DNA from: Candidatus Flexicrinis affinis
Lineage (GTDB): Bacteria > Chloroflexota > Anaerolineae > Aggregatilineales > Phototrophicaceae
NCBI GenBank assembly: GCA_016716525.1
Contig: JADJWE010000001.1
Coordinates: 372,001 to 436,000 of the forward strand
Direction of reading: 5' to 3'
DNA length: 64,000 nt
This document shows positions 51,601 to 58,235 of the stretch, piece after piece. The translations under genes and the position numbers were made by a program. The notes under the pieces are model-generated. The model worked only from the letters and a program-made list of their open reading frames with translations. It did no database searches and was not told the origin of the DNA. Each line of letters opens with the position of its first letter. The first letter of the stretch is position 1.

Positions 51601-52557
51601 TTCACGAATACGCCGCTGCCGACGTGTACCCCGGGTGGGGGTGGCAATCCCGCACTGTGCCAGACCGTGCAACCAACGTTCACGTTTACGCCGACCGACA
51701 CCCCGACGGCAACCAGTACGCCGAGCGACACGCCGACCTTCACGCGGACGTTTACGCCGACCGCGACGGATACGCCGACATCGACTCCGACACAGCCGAC
51801 ATCGACGTTCACGTTGACGTTCACACCGACCGCGACCAACACGCCGACGGCGACCGATACGCCGACCGCGACCAATACCGCGACGTCGACTGTGACGGGA
51901 ACGGCTACGGAAACGCCGACAGACACGCCGACGTTCACGTTGACACCGACCTTTACGGAAACGCCGACGTTCACGCCGACGTTTACGGTGACCAACACCG
52001 CGACCGACACGCCGACCAATACCCCGACGAACACGTCGACGTTCACGCCGTCCAATACGCCGACCAACACGCCGACATTTACCGCGAGCTTCACGCTCGA
52101 TCCGTCGATCTCGCCGACGATCACGAATACGCCGTCGTTCACGCCCACGGCGACGCGCACCCCGACCGAGACCAGTACGCTGCCGCCGGGTGTCACGCCG
52201 TCCGACACGCCGACCAACACGCCGACGTTCACGCCGACCAATACCCTGACGTTTACGCCGACGGAGACGCTCACAGAGACACCGACCGAGACGCTCACGC
52301 CGTCGATTACGTTCACGCCGTCCGACACGTTTACGCCGTCGAACACGTTCACCGCGACGCTCACGCGCACCTTCACGCCATCGATCACGTTTACGCCGAC
52401 GGACACCGAAACGCCGATACCGTTCATGGGCGGTGGCATCCCGCCGCGACCTGTAGATCCGGCTCCGGGCAACGGCAGCAGTTCGCTTCCGCTCGTGCTC
52501 GTTCTTGGCGGTGTGGCTGGGGTAGTGCTATGGCCGCGACGGCGCGATACGCTGTAG
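48685..52557 (+). CDS. PP2C phosphatase with membrane helix and giant Thr/Pro surface stalk
   Basis: A 1290-residue protein. Residues 1-280 are a cytoplasmic PP2C domain (RDRLEDYSAD, VADGAGGGEAGE, VASVGDTRLL, LAASDGLFEAS, GDNIAISLL). A membrane helix lies at about 294-316. Outside, a beta-rich domain (about 370-570) is followed by thrombospondin-type-3-like calcium motifs (about 573-661; DIDGDGVNDVDDACP) and then about 550 residues of Thr/Pro/Asn/Ser repeats (TFTPTNTP type; 690-1247), which would be an extended, probably O-glycosylated stalk. The end (SLPLVLVLGGVAGVVLWPRR) is a second hydrophobic segment plus Arg, resembling a sorting or re-anchoring tail. It is the opposing enzyme to the giant kinase two genes upstream and last gene of the plus-strand block. 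Confidence 0.87.
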   Translation: MAEKFTAFSTRDIASRDRLEDYSADAVVTTAGGLTLHVAIVADGAGGGEAGELAARLTTKTILEAIQISTETHVPRMLVRSVERANAVVYSELRGAGTSTVGVLAVHVNDTDPYGRLYVASVGDTRLLMVRDGKLARLNIDHTLANEYIYAGQMSEEEARLLENAEYVTRSIGVSNDVHVDIGIYAERGRPFVTSRRAFRIGQAGVPLREGDTLLAASDGLFEASKADNKPFLREDEIVRHGLDDNVERAGQSLMRYATGRSPGDNIAISLLFVDSPRRRPVRFGAGLTRAQRIGFGVTAAIVSLVIIFLFTQFLAAESRRVTIENTQTAIQDAVVRLSWTATPSPTASPSPTATATFTATARPTRVSQNEAGIQRFLSGTQVPVITGRLVFSPELNFMILDGLDPVPPGLVPANVFLQPDTLLELFGANTSIEGEERLDFELYPEGDVYINAGTFQNGGIAMQFQQSEDIAFDAKTECLAAKQIPGDLEIPGDNDKLALTCFTGQRGDCTFLLPDQEPQEMNPGERVLLDLVDETVISRGPTVYEEVKLYYDSVVLLTGNDELISCLGDALDLDGDTVPYPVDRCETEPGPVETFGCPDPDADLVASIDDLCPEEAGPPENQGCPLATFTPVPDIDGDGVNDVDDACPFEAGDPNNEGCPEGTIVPTDTPAIVAGIEITVSGTAVTITFTPTPSRSPTATSVRTSTATQTRTPTQTPTRTPIIPPTSTRTPATTATFTNTRTNTASPTLTTTPSLTNTPTNTLSPTPSNTPTDTLTVSPTQSNTFTPTFTRTFTPTNTFTNTAEPNTNTFTPSFTPTFTRTLSPTPTFTPSNTFTPSNTFTPSNTFTSTFTFTPSNTPTFTRTPTNTLTGTFTRTFTPTPTNTSTGTVTPTATNTPTATPTSTATNTLTPSATNTVDPAFSLTPSNTPTNTLTPTNTPTATDTPSNTPTFTRTFTPTATDTPTFTPTFTLEFTNTPLPTCTPGGGGNPALCQTVQPTFTFTPTDTPTATSTPSDTPTFTRTFTPTATDTPTSTPTQPTSTFTLTFTPTATNTPTATDTPTATNTATSTVTGTATETPTDTPTFTLTPTFTETPTFTPTFTVTNTATDTPTNTPTNTSTFTPSNTPTNTPTFTASFTLDPSISPTITNTPSFTPTATRTPTETSTLPPGVTPSDTPTNTPTFTPTNTLTFTPTETLTETPTETLTPSITFTPSDTFTPSNTFTATLTRTFTPSITFTPTDTETPIPFMGGGIPPRPVDPAPGNGSSSLPLVLVLGGVAGVVLWPRRRDTL
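50749..52426 (+). repeat. Thr/Pro stalk coding repeats
   Basis: About 1.7 kb built from near-identical hexa- to dodecanucleotides around ACGTTCACGCCGACG. Unit order is irregular and there is one interruption near 51620-51665 encoding a cysteine-containing PTCTPGGGGNP segment. Recombination between units is expected, so length may differ between strains or assemblies. Confidence 0.85.
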
Positions 52558-52575
52558 GGCTAAGGACTGGAGAAT

Positions 52576-52603
52576 AAAACAGGGGCCGCGCGGCCCCTGT
52601 TTT
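52576..52603. terminator. Strong bidirectional terminator
   Basis: A perfect 28-nt palindrome (arm AAAACAGGGGCCGC), with A and T runs at its ends, lies 18 nt after the giant phosphatase gene and 23 nt before the stop of the convergent beta-glucosidase gene. It closes both transcripts. Confidence 0.9.
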
Positions 52604-52626
52604 GTTGTTTGACGGTCTAGTGACGA

Positions 52627-53949
52627 CTAGACGGGCTGATGGGCGATAACGCTCTGCAAGAAGCGCGCACTGGCCTTCGGTGTGCGCTTGAGTGTCTCGA
52701 AATCGACGTGCACGATCCCAAACCGTTTACTGTAGCCTTCGGCCCACTCGAAGTTGTCGAGCAGGCTCCACACGAAGAAGCCCTTGACCGGCACGCCCAA
52801 GTCGACTGCGGTCTTGGTCGCCTCGAAATGACCGTGCAAGTAAGCGACCCGATCCGCATCGTCAACGACGCCGTTCACCGGCGCGGGGTCATCGTAGGCC
52901 GCGCCGTTTTCGGTGATATAGATGGCCGCCGGTGCGTAGTCGTCTCTAAGCCTAACCAAGATGTCGGTCAGCGACTGCGGATGCACTTCCCAGCCCATCA
53001 CCGTGCGGTGGACATCCGGTGTGCGGATTTCCTTGATGCCCAGCGGCGCATCCGCGTCGTAGGCGAACACATTCCGCTGGTAGTAATTGAGACCCATGAA
53101 GTCGATTGGCTGGGCGGCTTCGGAGATGGCGGCGAGGTCAAGCCCGTCCAGCGCGTCGCCAAGCAGCGGAATGAGGTCCGCGGGATACGTGCCGCGGAAG
53201 GCCGGGTCGAGGAACCAGCGATTGGCAAACGCGTCTTGTATCTGCGCTGCGCGCAGGTCCTCCTCGCGGTCGCTGGCCGGGGTGATGCCGTTCATGTTGA
53301 TGGCGATGCCGACACGCGCGTCCGGAACGGCGGCGCGAATCGCCTTCACCGCCGCGCCATGCGAGATCATCACGTGATGCGCGACGCGGAAGGCGGCCTT
53401 GGGATCGTGCTTGCCCGGCGCGTGCGCGCCGATCAAGTTGCCCAAGAAGGCCGTACACCACGGCTCGTTGTGCGTGATCCAGTCTTTGACACGATCACCG
53501 AGCCTTCGGGCAGCGACCTCCGCGTATTCCACGAACCACTTGACACTGTCGGGATTCTCCCACCCGCCGCGGTCTTGCAGCGCCTGCGGCAGATCCCAGT
53601 GATAGAGGGTGAGATACGGTGTGATTTTCGCGGCCAACAGACTGTCGACAAGTGCGTCGTAGAAATCCAACCCTTCGGCGTTGACCGCGCCAGTGCCGTT
53701 GGGCAGCATCCGCGCCCAAGCAGTCGAGAATCGATAGGCGTGCAGACCGAGTTCTTTCATGAGCGCGACATCGTCACGGAACAAGTGCACGTGGTCGCAG
53801 GCGCGGTCGCCATTGTCATCGTTGACCACCTTACCCGGCGTATGCGAGAACCGATGCCAAATGCATTCGCCACGGCCACCGCCCACCGAGCCTTCGATCT
53901 GGTAGCTCGACGTCGCAGCGCCCCATACAAAGTCTTGCGGCAAACTCAT
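52627..53949 (-). CDS. Beta-glucosidase, GH1
   Basis: A 440-residue cytoplasmic GH1 glycosidase that hydrolyses beta-glucosides or related beta-glycosides by a retaining mechanism. Acid/base Glu162 lies in ITHNEPWC, nucleophile Glu347 in YITENGAAY; the N-terminal signature is DFVWGAATSSYQIEG and the end WSLLDNFEWAEGYSKRFG is typical. Length fits the family. The start at 53949 has AGGGGG about 7 nt upstream; the frame runs upstream to 54018 without support. Downstream of lacI in the same orientation, so probably under control of the LacI-type regulator, but I find no copy of its operator in the 213-nt gap before the gene. Confidence 0.93.
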   Translation of the reverse strand: MSLPQDFVWGAATSSYQIEGSVGGGRGECIWHRFSHTPGKVVNDDNGDRACDHVHLFRDDVALMKELGLHAYRFSTAWARMLPNGTGAVNAEGLDFYDALVDSLLAAKITPYLTLYHWDLPQALQDRGGWENPDSVKWFVEYAEVAARRLGDRVKDWITHNEPWCTAFLGNLIGAHAPGKHDPKAAFRVAHHVMISHGAAVKAIRAAVPDARVGIAINMNGITPASDREEDLRAAQIQDAFANRWFLDPAFRGTYPADLIPLLGDALDGLDLAAISEAAQPIDFMGLNYYQRNVFAYDADAPLGIKEIRTPDVHRTVMGWEVHPQSLTDILVRLRDDYAPAAIYITENGAAYDDPAPVNGVVDDADRVAYLHGHFEATKTAVDLGVPVKGFFVWSLLDNFEWAEGYSKRFGIVHVDFETLKRTPKASARFLQSVIAHQPV

Positions 53950-54093
53950 ATCAACCCCCTGAGGATGGGTGCAATAACGCAGAACCTGCTTGCCATTGCG
54001 CAAACATCGCGAATTCACGGGTGATACCGCTGCTTCACCTGTGGAGTGCTGTCTGCGCGCATCTTGCTCGCCAGCGGCGCGCGTCAGGCGGCG

Positions 54094-54150
54094 TTATCCG
54101 CCCGGCGGGATTGCGTACAACGTGATCGATGCCGCTGGGATCTCCAGCAT
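54094..54150 (-). pseudogene. Possible glycosidase C-terminal remnant after lacI
   Basis: Past the lacI stop (TAG at 54163-54165) the same frame continues ASAD, then MLEIPAASITLYAIPPGG and a TAA at 54094-54096. The pattern (hydrophobic strand, xIPAASITLY, then stop) looks like the closing strand of many arabinofuranosidases and xylosidases. It could be the leftover 3' end of a lost glycosidase gene, or chance. The rest of 53950-54162 holds nothing else I can name. Confidence 0.3.
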
Positions 54151-54162
54151 GTCGGCTGACGC

Positions 54163-55260
54163 CTACTCGTCAATGAAGCTCGCATACTCCTCGAATGATC
54201 GCGTCGTGCCGGAATGGAGATGTGCCCCACAGCTCGTCCGAACGACAAGTTCGGTAGGCAGCAGAACGTGTGGTGTTTCGTGCTCGACCCCCTCAATGAG
54301 GTCGAGCAGAAGTTGAGCGGCGCGTGCTCCACGTTCTTGTACAGGTTGACGGACCGTCGTGAGTGGTGGCGAACTGTGCGCGGCCGCTGGCAGGTCGTCA
54401 AAACCCGTCACAGCAATCTGTTCCGGGACGTGCCGCCGCAGCTCGCTCAGCGCGTCGAGCACGCCCAGCGCTGCCTGATCGTTGGCAGCGACGATGGCAT
54501 CCGCACCCCGCGTGACCAACGTTCGCGCGGCGAGGTACCCCGATTGCCGCGAGAAATTGCCGTCGGCAACGATGCTGGAGTCGTAGGGAATTCCGGCGTC
54601 GTTCAACGCATTGCGGTAGCCGATGAGTCGCTCAACCGCGTCTGGGTTAGTCAAATCGCCGCTGACCGTGCCAATCCGTTGGCGTCCCAACTGAATCAAG
54701 TGCTGTACGATCTGCTGAAACGCGGCGATATTGTCGATCGTGACGTAAGCGTGGTGCTCCAGCCCGTTTGGCGGGCGCTCGGTGAACACAATCGGGAGCT
54801 CGACGCGCGACAGTTGGCCGATGATGGCGCTCTTGTGACTGAGCGAAACGATCACCAGACCGTCGATTAGACGGTTCATGATGATTCGTTCGTAGAATCG
54901 CCGCGGATCGCCCTGATCTTCCTCGACCCAGAGCATCATCGAATAGTCGCGTGCGTTGATCACGGATGCGATGCCGTGCAGCAGCGCAGGAAAGTAGTAC
55001 GGCTCGTTGAAGATCGTGCTCAGCCGTTGGGGGATGAGCACGCCAATCACCTGAGTGCGCTTTGTCACTAGCGCACGCGCGGCAGCGTTTGGCGTATAGC
55101 CGATCTCTTCGATGACGCGTAGTACCTTGGCACGTGTCGCATCGCTGACGTTCGGATCGTTGTTGACGACGCGGCTGACGGTGGACCGTGAAACGCCGGC
55201 ACGCGCCCCGATATCCTCGAGGTTGAGTGCACGTTTGTCGTACAAGGGTTTATCGGACAT
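54163..55260 (-). CDS. LacI-family transcription regulator
   Basis: A 365-residue repressor. The N-terminal helix-turn-helix and hinge are clear: LEDIGARAGVSRSTVSRVVN with YTPNAAARALVTKR as hinge helix. The sugar-binding domain follows (VIGVLIPQRLSTIFNEPYY, VTIDNIAAFQQIV, GFDDLPAAAHSSPPLTTVRQ). It is longer at the C-terminus than most members by about 25 residues after LVVRTSCGAHL. The ATG at 55260 is preferred to an upstream start at 55353, because the promoter and operator described below lie in between and would otherwise be coding. Inducer unknown; by context a beta-glucoside or the sugar of the neighbouring pathway. Confidence 0.92.
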   Translation of the reverse strand: MSDKPLYDKRALNLEDIGARAGVSRSTVSRVVNNDPNVSDATRAKVLRVIEEIGYTPNAAARALVTKRTQVIGVLIPQRLSTIFNEPYYFPALLHGIASVINARDYSMMLWVEEDQGDPRRFYERIIMNRLIDGLVIVSLSHKSAIIGQLSRVELPIVFTERPPNGLEHHAYVTIDNIAAFQQIVQHLIQLGRQRIGTVSGDLTNPDAVERLIGYRNALNDAGIPYDSSIVADGNFSRQSGYLAARTLVTRGADAIVAANDQAALGVLDALSELRRHVPEQIAVTGFDDLPAAAHSSPPLTTVRQPVQERGARAAQLLLDLIEGVEHETPHVLLPTELVVRTSCGAHLHSGTTRSFEEYASFIDE

Positions 55261-55301
55261 ACAAAAAGGATTCCCAAAAAACAGAAACGATTCACTACGT
55301 G

Positions 55302-55315
55302 TGGGAGCGCTCCCA
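55302..55315. promoter_or_regulatory. LacI-family operator
   Basis: A perfect 14-bp palindrome, TGGGAGCGCTCCCA, which is the operator described for CelR of Thermobifida fusca and close to other LacI-family sites with a central CG. It lies 42 nt upstream of the lacI start and directly after the predicted promoter, so the regulator most likely represses its own gene. Confidence 0.85.
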
Positions 55316-55325
55316 TATTCCTCAG

Positions 55326-55353
55326 ACTCTAACACCCCATTTGAGGTTGTCAA
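55326..55353 (-). promoter_or_regulatory. lacI promoter
   Basis: On the minus strand a perfect -35, TTGACA (55348-55353), and a weaker -10, TAGAGT (55326-55331), are 16 nt apart. The expected start site near 55319 abuts the operator at 55302-55315, the ideal position for steric repression. Confidence 0.6.
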
Positions 55354-55385
55354 ATAACCATTTCGGCCGCGGGTCGCAGACTACC

Positions 55386-56501
55386 TTAGTCGGGAGTGCC
55401 AGCTAGGCGCTCCGGTCGGTGTGGCCACCCGGCCGAAATCCGGGCCGCTGTATCGGTCCAACTGCGCACACCGCTGACTGCATCAAGCGCTTCGCAGCAG
55501 CACGCCCCGACCGCACAGGACCAACGTGCCGCCTCATCGATCGACAATCCGCGCAAGGCCGCCGCGAGCAGCGCGGCATAAGCCGCGTCTCCTGCGCCGG
55601 TCGTGCCCGCGACACTGACCTGGTAGGCCGGCTGGTAGACGCACTTATCTTGCCAGTTTTCAAAGCGCAGCCCACCCGGTCGCATCCGGTCGAATCGATC
55701 GTCGGGCGCGGTCTTGAGAAACACGCCGAGTTCGCCCAGCTTGAACCCGACGACCGCCGGACCCATGGCGAGTAGTTCGTCGGCGAACGCGTCGAGGTAT
55801 GCGTACGTCACGGAGTGCGACGGGTGGCCACTCCAGCGCGCAAAGTCCGCGCCGCGCAGCATATACAATGATTCTTCCAAGCTCGGCACGAAGATGTCGA
55901 CGTGCTTGAGCGCGCCGCGCAGGATTCGCGGCCAGTCGGCCGTGCCCGCCTCGGTGGTGAGGTCAGGGAACGTCGTGTCGAGCGACGTGATCGCGCCGGC
56001 CTTGCGTGCCGTCTGAAAGACTTGAGCCAGTCCCCTACCGTCGTTTTCGATCAGCTTCGGGAGCAGTGGCGGATAGCCGAGGTGGAAGATTTTGGCACCG
56101 CGCAGTGACGACACGGTGACATCCGAGGCAGTGAACGCGGCATTGTTGCCTGTACAGTGCAGGAACAACCGATCTGACGTGCCCGGTGCGAGAACGATTG
56201 TGTACGAGCTCGCAAGTCCGGGCCTCACGACGATCATGTCTGCGCGTTCGCCGACCTGACTGCGGACATGGTCGAGGATGAGATGGCCGATCAGATCATC
56301 GCCTACGGTCGCGTGAAGTCCGACATCGACGCCAAGCCGATGCAGCGCGATGCCGGTGTTGCTGACCGCGCCGCCCGTCGCAACCTGCATCGGACCGACA
56401 TCCACCATGCGTCCCGGCACGGCCAAGTCGCTCGGCGAGGCGCGCCGCATGTCCGGCAGCAAATCGAGGCATAGGTGTCCGGAGACGATGACGTCGACCA
56501 T
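55386..56501 (-). CDS. PfkB-family sugar kinase
   Basis: A 371-residue ribokinase-type carbohydrate kinase. The N-terminal part has the GG-type substrate motif (VATGGAVSNTGIALHRLG), the middle LGYPPLLPKL, and the C-terminal PfkB signature is VAGTTGAGDAAYAALLAA with the catalytic Asp in GAGD. At 371 residues it is somewhat long for the family owing to an extended loop near residues 250-280. The ATG at 56501 lies 7 nt after the isomerase stop; the longer open frame overlaps that gene and is Arg/Ser-rich, hence rejected. Last gene of the sugar operon before lacI. Likely phosphorylates the keto-sugar made by the isomerase; substrate unknown. Confidence 0.88.
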   Translation of the reverse strand: MVDVIVSGHLCLDLLPDMRRASPSDLAVPGRMVDVGPMQVATGGAVSNTGIALHRLGVDVGLHATVGDDLIGHLILDHVRSQVGERADMIVVRPGLASSYTIVLAPGTSDRLFLHCTGNNAAFTASDVTVSSLRGAKIFHLGYPPLLPKLIENDGRGLAQVFQTARKAGAITSLDTTFPDLTTEAGTADWPRILRGALKHVDIFVPSLEESLYMLRGADFARWSGHPSHSVTYAYLDAFADELLAMGPAVVGFKLGELGVFLKTAPDDRFDRMRPGGLRFENWQDKCVYQPAYQVSVAGTTGAGDAAYAALLAAALRGLSIDEAARWSCAVGACCCEALDAVSGVRSWTDTAARISAGWPHRPERLAGTPD

Positions 56502-56508
56502 GATGTCG

Positions 56509-57057
56509 CTAGTCGATGACCTGCGGCGCGCGGACGATGCTCTTGTCGGTGAACAGATCGTTTTCGTCGGTACTGCGCGTGCTGAACTCAGACACGACCG
56601 CGCCCTCCGGCCCACCCTGGAACCAGTGCCAAGTCTCGGGGTAAATCGTGTACTGTTCGCCCGGGTTGAGGATGACTTCGTGCCACACTGTGTACGTGTC
56701 GGCGCGATGCGCGGGCGGCTTGGCAACCGGATTGGGCGTCGGCTTGCCCGAGACATACAGATACACCGTACCCCAGCGGCAGCGGAAGGTTTCTTCTTTG
56801 CCGGGCTGGCCGTTCACTGGCGGATGGAAGTGCTCTGGGCAGGTTTGGCCGGGCAGTAGAACCAGTTCTTTGGCACAGCATCGTTCGGTGTTGATGTACG
56901 TGACGAGCGCGAGGCCGGTGGTTTCCCACTCACCGAGGCCAAGGTCGGCGATCTCGATGTTGGCGGCTTCTGTAGGGGTTAGCACTATGCCGGCACGGTC
57001 GAGGTACGACTTCGCCAATGCCTGATAGCGTGCATGTTCTTCACGGCTGACTGCCAT
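56509..57057 (-). CDS. D-lyxose isomerase-like cupin
   Basis: A 182-residue single-domain cupin of the D-lyxose ketol-isomerase family (EC 5.3.1.15), which interconverts an aldose and ketose (lyxose/xylulose, mannose/fructose) using a bound divalent metal. Metal ligands are visible: two His in CPEHFHPP, Glu in GKEETFRC, and the late His in ETWHWFQGG. Length (about 180) fits bacterial members. GAGGAG precedes the ATG. It lies between an oxidoreductase and a PfkB kinase, the order expected for isomerise then phosphorylate. Confidence 0.85.
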   Translation of the reverse strand: MAVSREEHARYQALAKSYLDRAGIVLTPTEAANIEIADLGLGEWETTGLALVTYINTERCCAKELVLLPGQTCPEHFHPPVNGQPGKEETFRCRWGTVYLYVSGKPTPNPVAKPPAHRADTYTVWHEVILNPGEQYTIYPETWHWFQGGPEGAVVSEFSTRSTDENDLFTDKSIVRAPQVID

Positions 57058-57077
57058 TTCTCAGTTCTCCTCAATAG

Positions 57078-58229
57078 TCACGAAATCTCGACGGCGTTAC
57101 CGCGCCTGCCGCTCTCCAGCGCGGCGGTCAATACGCGGTGATGCTGATGCGCTTCTGCCGGTGTTGCACAATACGTGGGCTGGCGCATGTCATCGCGCCC
57201 GTGAACGACCTCGTCGCAGAACGCGGCCCACATCTGCAGCAGCGCGTCGCTGAAGCCGAACTCGAAGATACCGCCGGTGATCGTCGTATAGGCGGAGTCA
57301 TACCCGAGGTCGATGCTCGACCACGCCTGCTCGCTGCCGGGCGTGTACGACAGCGTGCGGAGTGTTTTGGGGTACTTGGTCGAGAACTCTGCGCTGAACC
57401 GGGTGCCGATCACGCGCAGGTACCATGTATTCGTCTCGCCCGGAGCGATGCGATAAGTCTGCAGCGTCAATGGGAAGCGCTGACCGCCCGCGTCTACGGC
57501 ACAGGTCAGCGTTGCGTTATCCCACGTTTCGCACGGGACAAGCTCGCCAGTGGAGTCGGGGCGCTCGGTGACGATGTTCTGGAGCGACGCATACACCCGT
57601 GACGGGTGCCAACCTGCCCGCAGCGGCACGTGCAGCGCGTGCATGCCGAGATCGCCCATGCACCCGTATTCGCCGTTGAACGCGACCATCCGCTTCCAGT
57701 TGATTTTCTTGTGCGGATCGAGGTCGCTGCTATGCAGCAGCCCGCAGCTTGCCTCGATGATGGTGCCGAATCGTTCCTCGCGGATGAAGCGCATGATACG
57801 CTGTGCGGCGGGGAAGAACGGGAACTCTGACGAGCAGGCGACGGTCAGGTCAGGGTGTGCCGCAGCCTCGGCGGAGATCGCAGCATTAGCGGCGAGGTCG
57901 ACGCCGAATGGCTTCTCGCCCAGCAAGTGCTTTCCGGCCTTCAGGATGTCGATGTAGACCTGCCCGTGCAAGTTGTGCGGCACGGCGCAGTAGATCGCGT
58001 CGATCTCGCTGCTGTCAAGCAGATCGGTGTAGTCGGTAGACTTGACTCGAATGCCGGGGAAGTTTTGCTCGAACCAGCCGAACAGCGCTGGATTGGTGTC
58101 GCAAATGCCGGTCACGACCGGCTCGAAATCGAGGTCGAGCAGGTGGCACCACCGCGCGGCGGCGCTCCCGAACTCGCGGCCCATCAGGCCAAGGCCGATG
58201 ATTCCGAACCGGATTTGCTGGCGGGCCAT
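57078..58229 (-). CDS. Gfo/Idh/MocA-family oxidoreductase
   Basis: A 383-residue NAD(P)-dependent sugar or cyclitol dehydrogenase. The Rossmann motif is IIGLGLMGREFGSAA, the conserved EKP appears as LLGEKPFGVDL, and the substrate-side His region is GCMGDLGMHALHVPLRAGW. The C-terminal alpha/beta domain is complete. Members oxidise or epimerise sugars, inositols or glycosides. In this operon it could oxidise the starting sugar or open a glycosidic bond by the transient 3-keto route. Separated by 6 nt from the aldolase gene. Confidence 0.88.
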   Translation of the reverse strand: MARQQIRFGIIGLGLMGREFGSAAARWCHLLDLDFEPVVTGICDTNPALFGWFEQNFPGIRVKSTDYTDLLDSSEIDAIYCAVPHNLHGQVYIDILKAGKHLLGEKPFGVDLAANAAISAEAAAHPDLTVACSSEFPFFPAAQRIMRFIREERFGTIIEASCGLLHSSDLDPHKKINWKRMVAFNGEYGCMGDLGMHALHVPLRAGWHPSRVYASLQNIVTERPDSTGELVPCETWDNATLTCAVDAGGQRFPLTLQTYRIAPGETNTWYLRVIGTRFSAEFSTKYPKTLRTLSYTPGSEQAWSSIDLGYDSAYTTITGGIFEFGFSDALLQMWAAFCDEVVHGRDDMRQPTYCATPAEAHQHHRVLTAALESGRRGNAVEIS

Positions 58230-58235
58230 GGCGGT

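Noticed and set aside
50749..52426. CRISPR-like repeat array
   Set aside because: The repeats are short, irregular, lie in frame in a coding sequence and lack spacers of uniform length; no cas genes are present.
50550..52472. Open minus-strand frame of 640 codons rich in Val/Gly/Ser
   Set aside because: Exact complement of the Thr/Pro repeat (ACG read as CGT); its VGVNV-type periodicity mirrors the stalk and has no ribosome site.
23193..52557. Interpretation as a type VI secretion system
   Set aside because: No TssJ/L/M membrane complex, no ClpV with its hallmark motifs, single sheath of the phage type, and gp25/J/LysM order typical of eCIS; only the phospho-signalling logic is T6SS-like.
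51624..52577. Plus-strand frame rich in Asp/His/Tyr/Ala in the stalk region
   Set aside because: Alternative-frame reading of the Thr/Pro repeats; ends with the same region and has no independent start signal.
52998..53950. A second operator or promoter for the beta-glucosidase
   Set aside because: No further copy of the 14-bp palindrome or a convincing -35/-10 pair was found upstream of 53949.
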